DNA of 43,016 nt from Oscillospiraceae bacterium (lineage in GTDB: Bacteria > Bacillota > Clostridia > Oscillospirales > Ruminococcaceae), in NCBI GenBank assembly GCA_018434245.1, contig JAHDPQ010000045.1:1-43016 (forward strand), written 5' to 3'. The notes below the pieces were generated by a model. That model saw nothing but the letters and a program-made list of their open reading frames with translations. It ran no database searches and was not told the DNA's origin. Shown here piece by piece: positions 17,647 through 25,791 of the stretch. Position 1 is the stretch's first letter. Every line of letters starts with the position of its first letter. Position numbers and translations under genes: made by a program.

Positions 17647-19467
17647 TTATTCCGTCACCGCTTTGGTAAGGTTCCGGGGGGTATCCACATCCCGGCCCTT
17701 GGCTACCGCCGTATAGTAGGCCAGTAGCTGAAGGGCTACCGCTGCGGGGATGGGCATAAAGAGATCATCCAGATCGGGGAGCAGGATGGCGTGTTTGCTC
17801 ATCTCATCATCGATGGCGGCGCTCCTGCGGCAAAGGGTCAGAACCCTGCCTCCCCGGGCGCTGATCTCCCGGATATTGTCCAGCATCTGGGGAATCAGCT
17901 TCTGTTGGGTCGCCAAAGCCACCACCGGCATCCCCGGTGCAACCAGAGAGATGGCCCCGTGCTTAAACTCTCCGGCGGCGTAGGCCTCCGAGTGTATGTA
18001 GGTAACCTCCTTGAGCTTGAGAGAGCCTTCCATCATCATGGGCCAGTCAAGCCCCCGCCCAATATAGAAGATGCTTTCTACCGGAGCGATTTCCTTGGCC
18101 TGTTGCCGGATCAGTTCCTTTTGATTCAGCACCTGTCCAATGCTTCCGATGGCTTCCAGCAGAGACTGCAGGGTATCCCGGGCTTGGGCGTCGTCCATTC
18201 TGCCGTGAGCCCTTGCAAATTCAATGGCGACCAGATAGAGTACGCCTACCTGTACCATAAAAGCTTTTGTGCTGGCCACACTAATTTCGGGTCCGGCGTG
18301 GGTGTAGAGGACGTAGTCCGCCTGCCAGGCCATGGTAGAACCGGGGACATTGACCATAGCAAGGGTGTCTACCCCTTGGGATTTAGCCACACTCAAAGCG
18401 GCCAGAGTGTCCGTGGTCTCTCCCGACTGGGAAATGGCCAGAACCAAGGTCCCCTTGGGGATCACAGGCTCTCGGAAGCGGAATTCGGAAGCCAGGCTCA
18501 CCGTTACGGGAAGGTGGGCCAAGGTCTCGATAAAGTCTTTGCCCAGCGTCCCGGCATGCATGGCGGTTCCACAGGCAATGACATGAATTTGGGTGTAGCG
18601 GGTAAAGAAATCCTCGGGCAGAGCATCCATCTCAAAGGAGGGCAGCCCTTTGTAGATGCGGGGCCGCAGGGTATGAGTCAGCACCGAGGTCTGCTCGCAA
18701 ATTTCCTTGAGCATAAAGTGGTCGTACTCGCCCTTTTGAATCTTCCACAGGTCCTTGCAGGCTGTTTTGCACTCCTTGCTGCGGAGATGGCCCTCGGAAT
18801 CCAGCACCTGAACTTGGTGGGGAGACAGGCAGGCAATCTCCCCGTCCTCCAAAGCGTAATACTTTTGGGTATGCCCCAGCAGGGCGGAGCAATCGGAGAC
18901 CAAAAAACTCTCCCCTTCTCCCAGCCCGATGGCCAGAGGGCTGCTTTTGCCGATGCCGTAGAGGGTTTCCGGCTGATCCACGAAGAGAACAGCCAAGGCA
19001 TAGGAGCCTTCCAGCATACTGTCAGCTTGGGCCAGAGCCTTTACCGGATCCCCTGCGTAGAGTGAGTCCAGCAGTTTGGCCGCCACCTCACAGTCGCTTT
19101 TGGATTGGAAGGTGTAGCCCTTGCCCTCCAGTAACTCTCGCAGCTCCCGGGAGTTTTCCAAAATGCCGCTGTGAACCAGCGCTAGCCGGGAGGTGGCGTG
19201 GGGAACCCCGCAGCTTTCCCAGTTTGCCCCGTGGGGAGGAGCCCACCGAGTTCCGCCGATGCCGCAAAGGCTTTGCCTAAGCTGCGGTTGCAGGGCCGCC
19301 CGTTCGGTCAAGGAGGGCAGGCGCTCTCCCTGAAGAGTTTCAATTTGGCCGTCCAACAGAAGGGAAAGACCGGAAACATCATAGCCTCGGTACTCCAGCT
19401 TGGAAAGGCCGTCCAATATCGTATCTAAGGCGCATGCCGCGCCGGTATATCCAATAAATCCACACAT
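17647..19467 (-). CDS. glmS: Glutamine-fructose-6-phosphate aminotransferase with a divergent glutaminase domain
   Basis: 606-residue cytosolic enzyme making glucosamine 6-phosphate, the entry to cell-wall amino sugars. The N-terminal Ntn-hydrolase domain keeps the nucleophile Cys2 (MCGF), Arg74-Trp75 and Asp125, but the usual RWATHG motif reads RWAPPHGAN (74-82), the NAHPH segment is lost, and the oxyanion-hole Asn of VHNG is Ser100 (VHSG). The two isomerase (SIS) domains look normal: ACGTAMHAGTLGK, SQSGETTDTLAAL, GPEISVASTKAF, GRGLDWPMMMEGSLKLKE, and the C-terminal PRNLTKAVTE. AGGAG lies 8 nt before the ATG. A glmS ribozyme in the leader shows product feedback. It is probably the true glmS, but glutamine use may be impaired or altered. 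Confidence 0.9.
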   Translation of the reverse strand: MCGFIGYTGAACALDTILDGLSKLEYRGYDVSGLSLLLDGQIETLQGERLPSLTERAALQPQLRQSLCGIGGTRWAPPHGANWESCGVPHATSRLALVHSGILENSRELRELLEGKGYTFQSKSDCEVAAKLLDSLYAGDPVKALAQADSMLEGSYALAVLFVDQPETLYGIGKSSPLAIGLGEGESFLVSDCSALLGHTQKYYALEDGEIACLSPHQVQVLDSEGHLRSKECKTACKDLWKIQKGEYDHFMLKEICEQTSVLTHTLRPRIYKGLPSFEMDALPEDFFTRYTQIHVIACGTAMHAGTLGKDFIETLAHLPVTVSLASEFRFREPVIPKGTLVLAISQSGETTDTLAALSVAKSQGVDTLAMVNVPGSTMAWQADYVLYTHAGPEISVASTKAFMVQVGVLYLVAIEFARAHGRMDDAQARDTLQSLLEAIGSIGQVLNQKELIRQQAKEIAPVESIFYIGRGLDWPMMMEGSLKLKEVTYIHSEAYAAGEFKHGAISLVAPGMPVVALATQQKLIPQMLDNIREISARGGRVLTLCRRSAAIDDEMSKHAILLPDLDDLFMPIPAAVALQLLAYYTAVAKGRDVDTPRNLTKAVTE

Positions 19468-19609
19468 AAAGCTGCTCCTGATGTTAGGGCTGACAATAAA
19501 ATCGCTCCTCGAAAAACTGCGGCAATTGATTCAGTACCCGTTACAAAATTTCTCGCCGATGAAAACCACGGCGGTTTTTGCTTTTTGTACTAAAAATCCC
19601 TCTTGTCTT

Positions 19610-19790
19610 CTTTGCAGCTTAGTTTGTCAACACCCCCTAGATTTACCCGCAGGCTGGGATTTGTTGGCGCGGTTGCCCGCGTTTTTGTCCCGCCCTGACG
19701 CGTCGGGCCAAGCGGAGAGGTATCCGCCGAGCATTTCGATTTCCCTCTCACCTCGTCAACCGCTTTTGGCAAGCGGTTCTGGCGCTTTGG
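19610..19790 (-). ncRNA. glmS ribozyme (GlcN6P-activated self-cleaving riboswitch)
   Basis: The minus strand of the glmS leader holds the conserved core in order: AGCGCCAGAACC, the P2 hairpin AACCGCTT/AAGCGGTT, GTTGACGAGG, AATCGA, CTCGGCGGATACC pairing back to GAGAGG, and a downstream P3/P4 region ending about GGTAAATCTAGG...ACAAACTAAGCTGC. The predicted cleavage lies 5' of the G at 19785 (between 19786 and 19785). Binding of glucosamine 6-phosphate would cleave the mRNA and lower glmS expression. The core is certain; the 3' boundary is approximate. Confidence 0.93.
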
Positions 19791-19878
19791 CTGATACACT
19801 GCTGAACTCCATCCCTCCTTTTTTCGTGTGATCCCTCTTGCCCTCCTTTCCGGGGGTTTCCCCGTTTTTTGTGCTTTC

Positions 19879-19907
19879 AGTATAGCATAACACGGGGGTT
19901 TCGGCAA
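19879..19907 (-). promoter_or_regulatory. Sigma-A promoter of the glmS transcript
   Basis: TTGCCG (19902-19907), 17-nt spacer, TATACT (19879-19884), with an extended -10 TGC just before it, about 95 nt upstream of the ribozyme cleavage site. Confidence 0.75.
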
Positions 19908-19916
19908 TAAAAGCTT

Positions 19917-19960
19917 AAAAACCGTGCCCCCCATTATTCTACGCGGGCGGTACGGTTTTT
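19917..19960 (-). terminator. Terminator of the MacA/MacB-like operon
   Basis: AAAAACCGT-CCGCCC pairs with GGGGGGC-ACGGTTTTT on the minus strand with a loop of about 12 nt, starting 19 nt after the permease stop. The T-run is part of the descending arm. It insulates the glmS promoter just downstream. Confidence 0.8.
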
Positions 19961-19978
19961 GTGACTGTTTTTCTCTGC

Positions 19979-21172
19979 TTATTCGCAGCGCAGGGCGTCC
20001 ACCGGGTTGAGGCGAGAAGCTATGGATGCCGGATACACCCCAAAGATCATTCCCAGCAGAACAGCAAAGAGGACGCAGATACCGATAAGCTGCGGGTTAA
20101 GAATCACGGGGAGTTTGAGGGTGGCGCAACCGGCAGCTATAATACCGACCCCCGCCCCTACTCCGATGAGGCTTCCCATCAGGGAGATGACAAAGGCCTC
20201 GATGAGAAATTCCACCAAAATGTTCTGGCGGCTAGCTCCGATGGATTTTTTGATGCCGATTTCCCGAGTGCGCTCCCCCACCGATACCAGCATCACTGTC
20301 ATGATGCTAAGGCCTGCCACTACCAGCGATACCTCGGCAATCAAGGAGAGAATCATGGTGACCATGTTCATGACGTAGCCCAGTTTATCCTTCTGGCCCT
20401 GTACATTTTCCGTTTTAAACTGCCCACTTCCGCTGCCGGGTACCTGTCGGGCAATCCCCACCAGCTGAGGGCCTGCCACCTCCCCTTCTACACCGGGTCG
20501 AAGGGTGACGGCTATCTGATCAAAGGTTTCCCGGCCCATGGCCTGCTGCATGGTGGTATAGGGAGTGTAGAGGAAGGCGGGGATATAATCCCCCATCAGC
20601 CCCTGAACAATGCTGCCCCCCGACTCCACCACCCCCACCACCGTGAACTCCTCGTTCCCGGTTTTAAATTGCAGGGAAATCTTTTTGCCCACGATATTCT
20701 CCCGCTTGTAGTAGGCCATGGCGATGTTTTTGTCGATCACGCAGATTTTTTTGGCGGCCGCCACATCGTTTTTGGTGATCAGCCTTCCATAGAGAGGCTC
20801 CATGGAGATGACCTGATTGGCTCCGTAGTCGATTCCCCACACCACCACATCCAGCATCAGTTCCCGCATGTAGCTTTTGGTGTAGTCGACCATAATGGGG
20901 ATGGCACTTTCCACCGCGCCGCTTTGCCGCACCGCCTCCAGATGCTCCGCCGTCAGAGCCGAGCCCACCATCTTTTGATTACCCGAGAGCATCAAGGCTC
21001 CCACGCCAAGGCTGTCCAGCTCTTCCCCCACGGTGTATTTGCCGATTTCCCCCATGGAGGAAATCAGAACCACCGAGGCTACCCCAATGGCAATGCCCAG
21101 AATGGTCAGGGTGCTGCGGGACTTCTTCCGGCCCAGATTCTTTACCGAAATCCGCAGGGTGTCAAGTAACAT
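19979..21172 (-). CDS. MacB-like ABC transporter permease (FtsX domain)
   Basis: 397-residue membrane protein. A hydrophobic helix (about 22-43, LTILGIAIGVASVVLISS) follows the short N-terminus LRISVKNLGRKKSRST. A large extracytoplasmic domain comes next, then three C-terminal helices with the FtsX signature VGERTREIGIKKSIGAS. This is the architecture of MacB-type permeases that lack a fused ATPase. It overlaps the adaptor gene by 11 nt, so the two form one unit. No ATPase gene of the LolD/MacB type is beside it, although these permeases need one. Export of a peptide, antibiotic or lipid is possible. Confidence 0.88.
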   Translation of the reverse strand: MLLDTLRISVKNLGRKKSRSTLTILGIAIGVASVVLISSMGEIGKYTVGEELDSLGVGALMLSGNQKMVGSALTAEHLEAVRQSGAVESAIPIMVDYTKSYMRELMLDVVVWGIDYGANQVISMEPLYGRLITKNDVAAAKKICVIDKNIAMAYYKRENIVGKKISLQFKTGNEEFTVVGVVESGGSIVQGLMGDYIPAFLYTPYTTMQQAMGRETFDQIAVTLRPGVEGEVAGPQLVGIARQVPGSGSGQFKTENVQGQKDKLGYVMNMVTMILSLIAEVSLVVAGLSIMTVMLVSVGERTREIGIKKSIGASRQNILVEFLIEAFVISLMGSLIGVGAGVGIIAAGCATLKLPVILNPQLIGICVLFAVLLGMIFGVYPASIASRLNPVDALRCE

Positions 21173-22253
21173 CGGCTCGCCCCTTTAATTGGATGATGGC
21201 ACCTTCTCCCGATACCTCCCCGGGATTGTAGATGACGATGCTTTCCCGGTCCAGCCCCGACAGAATCTCCACCTCGTTAGTCAGCTCCTGCCCGGTAACC
21301 ACCGGATTCTTCTTTAGCTTCCCGTCCCGGTAGACATAGACGTACTCGTTGTTGTTTTCGTCCTGCCGGATGGCTTCGTAGGGGACGGTAATCAAGGTGT
21401 AATCCTCTCCCCCCAGAATGTTGACCCGGGCGGTAAAGCCTGGCTTGAGGGATTCGTCGGGGTTGTCCAAGGCAAGCTCCACGTCCACTACAGTTTCGGT
21501 AGTGGTGCCCCGCAGCGCCTTGTGGGCAGTGGGAAAAATCCGGGTGACGGTGGCGCTGTATTCCCGGGCCGCGGCTCCTCCGCACCACACCTTGGCCTGA
21601 TCCCCCACCTTTACCTTGGAGATTTCCCCTTCCGGCACGGCGGCCAGCACTTTATAGCTGGAGGTATCGCTGACGGTGATGAGGGAGACTCCGGGTAGTG
21701 CCGGCACGTTTTCCCGCACCACTACTCCGGTGACAATTCCCGAAACGGGAGAGTACACGTGGGTCTCTCCCGTTTGCAGCAGGTCGGCCTGACTGTGGCT
21801 CAACCGCTCTTCCTGCAAGAGCTGGAGCAGCTCCGCCAGATCGGTGTAATCGGTGAGCCCGCCCCCCAGTGTGCTGCTCAGCCCGTACAGAGCCGCCACC
21901 GATGCAAGGTCTGTATCTCCAAAAGAAGTGGCGGATTCGCTGTAACTGCGCAGCATGGCTAGAGTATCCTGCCCCAGCAGGGCGGTGGGCGTCAACTCCA
22001 GCAAAAGCTGCCCGGGGGATACCCGGTCCCCCACCGATACGGGCACCTTTTGAGGAATGGCGGCGGCGGAAAGGTACACCTCATAAAGCTCCCCCGCCTG
22101 AAGAGTTCCGGTACAGCTCAGAACATTCTCGTAGGATTTTTGACTGGGAGTGACGTAATATATGGAGGGGATGGAGGATTCCACCATGCGAGGAAACTTG
22201 TAAAGCACCGCCGCCATACCCAAGGCAAACAAAAAAAACAGGACCTTCTTCAT
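21162..22253 (-). CDS. MacA-like periplasmic-adaptor (HlyD/RND membrane fusion) subunit
   Basis: 363-residue protein anchored by an N-terminal hydrophobic helix (MKKVLFFLFALGMAAVLY, 1-18). A biotinyl-lipoyl-like segment (VYSPVSGIVTGVVV), a beta-barrel domain and a C-terminal membrane-proximal domain (NNEYVYVYRDGKLKKNPVVTG) follow. Between them lies only a short helical hairpin, typical of Gram-positive adaptors. GGAGG lies 7 nt before the chosen ATG; the longer reading frame upstream has no such site. It is translationally linked to the MacB-like permease and would gate or extend that transporter across the cell wall. Confidence 0.85.
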   Translation of the reverse strand: MKKVLFFLFALGMAAVLYKFPRMVESSIPSIYYVTPSQKSYENVLSCTGTLQAGELYEVYLSAAAIPQKVPVSVGDRVSPGQLLLELTPTALLGQDTLAMLRSYSESATSFGDTDLASVAALYGLSSTLGGGLTDYTDLAELLQLLQEERLSHSQADLLQTGETHVYSPVSGIVTGVVVRENVPALPGVSLITVSDTSSYKVLAAVPEGEISKVKVGDQAKVWCGGAAAREYSATVTRIFPTAHKALRGTTTETVVDVELALDNPDESLKPGFTARVNILGGEDYTLITVPYEAIRQDENNNEYVYVYRDGKLKKNPVVTGQELTNEVEILSGLDRESIVIYNPGEVSGEGAIIQLKGRADVT

Positions 22254-22402
22254 CGAAAAACCTCCGGGAAGCTGTTGTGATTCAAACCTTTTAAAACCGC
22301 TCTTCCCCTTGAACCGAGTGCTTAATTCCAAGGGAATTTCCCCGGTTTGAAGGGACAGAAGTATCCAGTCGCATACAAAATAGTGTTCCTTTCCCGGTAA
22401 GG

Positions 22403-22432
22403 AATATACTTTTATTTCCAGTAGGGCGGCAA
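22403..22432 (-). promoter_or_regulatory. Candidate promoter of the MacA/MacB-like operon
   Basis: TTGCCG (22427-22432), 18-nt spacer, TATATT (22403-22408) on the minus strand, about 150 nt before the adaptor start. Confidence 0.4.
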
Positions 22433-22482
22433 TTTTATCCTGAGTATATTGCGGCCCCGAACATCCATAGTAAAAACAGAAA

Positions 22483-22510
22483 AGCTACCGCCTTTCAAAA
22501 GACGATAGCT
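22483..22510 (-). terminator. Terminator of the radA end of the housekeeping operon
   Basis: AGCTATCGT pairs with CGGTAGCT around CTTTTGAAAGG on the minus strand, followed by TTTCTGTTTTT. It lies about 200 nt beyond the radA stop, past the start of the convergent small gene. Confidence 0.7.
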
Positions 22511-22572
22511 CAGAGATTTTGGTCGATTAAGTTTGCAATACTGTGTCCCCCCACAAGAAATGAGGTGTCAGC

Positions 22573-22755
22573 ATGAATATGATTTGCTGCGATCAGAACT
22601 GCCGGTATCAAAAGGAGGGTTACTGCACTCTCAATGAAATCACTCAGCTGGCTCAGTCTCCCCGGGGAGGTTGCGGCTATTACCGGCAGCCTGCCGAAGC
22701 TGCTTCCCTACCGGATGAGAGCCAGAGCCTGAGAGAGGTTGCTCACCGGCAGTAG
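22573..22755 (+). CDS. Small Cys-rich protein, function unknown
   Basis: 60-residue product beginning MNMICCDQNCRYQKEGYC and carrying a further Cys in GGCGYY. The spacing Cys-Cys-x3-Cys-x7-Cys suggests metal binding or a disulfide-rich mini-domain. Similar short Cys-rich proteins occur widely in Clostridia, with no assigned role that I can state. GAGGTG lies 6 nt before the ATG. The last 48 nt overlap the 3' end of radA on the opposite strand, and the whole gene lies within the region that radA transcripts must cross before their terminator. Confidence 0.6.
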   Translation: MNMICCDQNCRYQKEGYCTLNEITQLAQSPRGGCGYYRQPAEAASLPDESQSLREVAHRQ

Positions 22756-24081
22756 CTCCACGCCCGCCACCGTATCCTGTAGCTGGGCCATGGAGCTTTT
22801 GGGCAGGATGATGCGGCTAAAGCCCAGCCGGGAGCATTCCCCCACCCGCTGCCGCACGCTCTGCACCGCCCGGATTTCTCCGGCCAGCCCCACCTCTCCA
22901 AAGGCGGCTAGATCGGCGGGGATGGGCTTGTCCAGCAGGTTGGAAACCAGAGCCAGAACCACCGGCAGGTCGGCGGCGGGCTCATCCAGCCGCAGTCCCC
23001 CGATAATGTTGACATAAGCGTCCAGATTGCCAAAGAAGAAGCCGGCCCGCTTTTCCAGCACGGCGATAAGCATGGCCGCCCGGTTAAAATCAAAGCCGGT
23101 GGTCATCCGCCGGGGATTTCCAAAGCCGGTTTTGCTCACCAGCGCCTGAGTCTCCGCGAGAATGGGGCGGGTTCCCTCCATGACGCAGGCCACACAGGTG
23201 CCGGAAACATTTTGGGGCCGCCCCGAAAGCAGCATCAGGGAAGGGTTTTCCACATCGGTAAGGCCCTGTTCATCCATCTCAAAGACGCCGATTTCGTTAG
23301 TGGAGCCAAAGCGGTTCTTCACCGCCCGCAAAATCCGGTAGTTGGAGTGGCGCTCCCCTTCAAAATAAAGCACCACGTCTACCATATGCTCCAGAACCTT
23401 AGGCCCCGCGATTCCCCCATCCTTGTTGACGTGACCCACAATAAACACGGGGATTTCCCGCTCTTTGGCCATGCGGATCAACAGGCCGGTGCACTCCCGC
23501 ACCTGAGTGACGCTACCGCTGGAGGAGCTGAGCTGGGGATGATTCATGGTCTGGATGGAGTCCACCATCACCACATCGGGGGCAAGCTTTTCCACCGCCG
23601 CCAGTACCTGTTCCACGTCGGTTTCCGGAGCGATGACCAGATTCTCACCGCTCATTCCCAAACGACGGGCCCGCAGCTTGATCTGCCGGGGGCTTTCTTC
23701 CCCTGCCACGTAGAGAATGGTTTGCTGCTGGCAGAGAGTGTGACACATCTGAAGGAGCAAGGTGGATTTGCCGATCCCTGGGTCCCCGCAGAGGAGGACC
23801 ACCGAACCGTCTACCACTCCGCCGCCCAGCACCCGGTTCAGCTCGGAAAGACCGGTATCACTGCGCCATTCGCTTTCCGCTTCCAGCTCGGAAAGGCGGG
23901 TTAACGTGGTGGTCAGAGCAGCCTGCGGGCGACCGGATGCCAGCCCCGCCTTGGGTTCCGGCTGCCGCAGAGTTTCCTCTAGGGTATTCCAGTGGCCGCA
24001 GCCGGGGCATTTTCCCAACCAGCGGGCGGTTTCAAAGCCACACTCCACGCATACATAGGCTGTTTTTACTTTACTTGCCAT
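22708..24081 (-). CDS. radA: DNA repair protein RadA (Sms)
   Basis: 457-residue RecA-like helicase acting on branched recombination intermediates. A zinc finger with Cys at 11, 14, 25 and 28 opens the protein. Walker A is GDPGIGKS (99-106), and the RadA-specific KNRFGSTNEIGVFEM motif follows. The C-terminal Lon-protease-like domain includes GGLRLDEPAADLPVVLAL and GEVGLAGEIRAV. It is the last gene of the long minus-strand run, 86 nt after cwlD. Its stop overlaps a convergent small gene. Confidence 0.96.
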   Translation of the reverse strand: MASKVKTAYVCVECGFETARWLGKCPGCGHWNTLEETLRQPEPKAGLASGRPQAALTTTLTRLSELEAESEWRSDTGLSELNRVLGGGVVDGSVVLLCGDPGIGKSTLLLQMCHTLCQQQTILYVAGEESPRQIKLRARRLGMSGENLVIAPETDVEQVLAAVEKLAPDVVMVDSIQTMNHPQLSSSSGSVTQVRECTGLLIRMAKEREIPVFIVGHVNKDGGIAGPKVLEHMVDVVLYFEGERHSNYRILRAVKNRFGSTNEIGVFEMDEQGLTDVENPSLMLLSGRPQNVSGTCVACVMEGTRPILAETQALVSKTGFGNPRRMTTGFDFNRAAMLIAVLEKRAGFFFGNLDAYVNIIGGLRLDEPAADLPVVLALVSNLLDKPIPADLAAFGEVGLAGEIRAVQSVRQRVGECSRLGFSRIILPKSSMAQLQDTVAGVELLPVSNLSQALALIR

Positions 24082-24167
24082 AAATGTAATATCCTTTTAA
24101 ATTAGGCCTGTAACAGGCCGATGATTTTACGTATTTTGGTGCCGAAAGCCCGGGCTGGGAAAAGCCC

Positions 24168-24911
24168 TTACGAGAGCCGTTTACCCCCTGACAGCATTCC
24201 ATCCACTGGCTGTGTTTCGCTGAGATATTCCAGTACCGAGCGCAGGGTGGCAAAGGCCAGCTGAGCCTGATAGTGCTCGTCGGCCAAACGCCTTGCCTCC
24301 TCCCGGTTGGAAAGAAATCCGCACTCCAACAGAATGGCTGGGCACTTGGCTTCGAAGATGAGGTAGAGGTTCTTTTCCCCTTTTTTACACAGCCTTTTAT
24401 TGTCCGGCTGCAGCATGGAAACAATGTTCTGCTGTACCACCTCGGCCAGTTTCTTGCTGTCCTCGTTTTTGGGGCCGTAAAAAACCTGAGCACCGTTTTG
24501 TCTGGCATCGCCAAACTTGTTTTGATGGATGCTGATAAAAATGGCGCCGGGGTAACTTTCCATAATCGCCATCCGGTTGTGAAGATCGGAGGTTTTTTGC
24601 TTGCGGGTGCCTTTGACTCCCGGATCGTGGATAGAAACATCCTCCTCCCGGGTCATCACCACCTGAAAGCCGCTCACCGCCATCAAATCCCGCAGCTTGA
24701 AGGAAAGGGAAAGGTTGATGTCCTTTTCCACAATTCCGTCCGGGCCGACAGCTCCCCCGTCGGCTCCGCCGTGACCGGGATCGATGATGATCACCGGGAG
24801 CCCTCCCACCGGGCCAGACACGGTCAGAGCCGCGTTTTTGACCCGTAGCACCGCCGATGCAATCAGCAGCACCCCTGTCAGAGCCAGTACACCCCATTTA
24901 AAGCGCGTCAC
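24168..24911 (-). CDS. cwlD: N-acetylmuramoyl-L-alanine amidase CwlD (spore cortex)
   Basis: 247-residue amidase_3 enzyme that removes peptide side chains so that muramic-delta-lactam can form in spore cortex. An N-terminal hydrophobic helix (about 6-22) acts as signal or anchor. Zinc ligands are in DPGHGGADGG, the Glu of IVEKD and the His of SIHQNKF; the catalytic Glu is in LLECGFLSN. The start is GTG with AGGTGATGAGG just upstream. Its presence implies an endospore-forming lineage. It lies between the HAD phosphatase and radA genes. Confidence 0.92.
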   Translation of the reverse strand: MTRFKWGVLALTGVLLIASAVLRVKNAALTVSGPVGGLPVIIIDPGHGGADGGAVGPDGIVEKDINLSLSFKLRDLMAVSGFQVVMTREEDVSIHDPGVKGTRKQKTSDLHNRMAIMESYPGAIFISIHQNKFGDARQNGAQVFYGPKNEDSKKLAEVVQQNIVSMLQPDNKRLCKKGEKNLYLIFEAKCPAILLECGFLSNREEARRLADEHYQAQLAFATLRSVLEYLSETQPVDGMLSGGKRLS

Positions 24912-24969
24912 ACCTCATCACCTCATAACAATTTATGCCGTTATGGGGCGGATATATGCGCGTTTGCCG

Positions 24970-25782
24970 TTACTGATACCGAGCTTCCAGCTGCTCCACC
25001 AAATCCCCCAGAGAACCCTCGTCGCAATCGCAAACCAGCATCTGTGCCAGTGCCTTTAAGTCGTCGGGAGCAGTGTGCATAGTGACGCCGATGCCTGCCA
25101 GCTCGATCATTTCCTTATCGTTGTAGTAGTCGCCAATGGCTACCAGACGGTCAAGGTGAATCTTCTTTTTTTCCATCAGCTTTTGTAGGGCATTGCCCTT
25201 GGAGGAATGCTCCGGCAGCATCTCAATCAGGTGGGGGCTGGTGGGAACAAACCGAACTCCGGGGAACTTTTTCTCCTCCACAAAGGCCATAAATTCCTCC
25301 GTCCACTGGGGGTGAAGGAGCATCAGGCCCTTCATTAGCTTGCTTTTGAGGTCGGACATAGCCGCCTTGACGGTGCTTTTGTTGGGATACACATCCCCAT
25401 AATGCTCCGCCGCTCCGCCGTCAATATCAAAGTAATGGTCGGCGTCCACGGCAATAACAGCAATTTGGGGAAACCGATCCATCACTTCCTGTATGTACTC
25501 GGAGGAATGGGCAGGCAGATCGATTTTCATCAGATATTCTTCGGTAGAATAATCGTAGATGGCCCCACCGTTAAAGATGACGCAGGGAAAGTTGACCGGA
25601 AGCTGCTCCACCAAAGGGCGGGTGAACTCCCTGCCCCGTCCGGTAGAGATAGCAAAGTGGCCTCCCTTGGATACAAAGCGTTCCAAAGCCTGCACATTGC
25701 GGGGGTGAATCGGCTGCCCCAGGCGCACCAGAGTGCCGTCCACGTCGCTCATGATGACAAGATCGGATAATTTCAAAGCCAT
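24970..25782 (-). CDS. Cof-type HAD-IIB phosphatase
   Basis: 270-residue haloacid-dehalogenase-fold hydrolase. Motif I is SDVDGTLV with nucleophile Asp13 and Asp15, motif II AISTGRG, and motif IV GDYYNDKEMIELAG. A type IIB cap domain lies between (about 85-200). Family members dephosphorylate sugar phosphates, flavin precursors or nucleotides; the substrate cannot be told from sequence. It starts 10 nt after the rluD stop, so it is very likely in the same operon. Confidence 0.88.
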   Translation of the reverse strand: MALKLSDLVIMSDVDGTLVRLGQPIHPRNVQALERFVSKGGHFAISTGRGREFTRPLVEQLPVNFPCVIFNGGAIYDYSTEEYLMKIDLPAHSSEYIQEVMDRFPQIAVIAVDADHYFDIDGGAAEHYGDVYPNKSTVKAAMSDLKSKLMKGLMLLHPQWTEEFMAFVEEKKFPGVRFVPTSPHLIEMLPEHSSKGNALQKLMEKKKIHLDRLVAIGDYYNDKEMIELAGIGVTMHTAPDDLKALAQMLVCDCDEGSLGDLVEQLEARYQ

Positions 25783-25791
25783 ATCTGCACC

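Noticed and set aside
17791-19065. Long plus-strand open frame opposite glmS
   Set aside because: It is the mirror of the glmS reading frame, a common effect of codon bias, and has no recognisable domain.
19590-19934. Open frames across the glmS leader
   Set aside because: They cover the glmS ribozyme, its promoter and a terminator, which explain the sequence better.
24103-24117. Palindrome GGCCTGTAACAGGCC between cwlD and radA as a terminator
   Set aside because: The loop would be only one nucleotide and no T-run follows, so it cannot be a normal intrinsic terminator.
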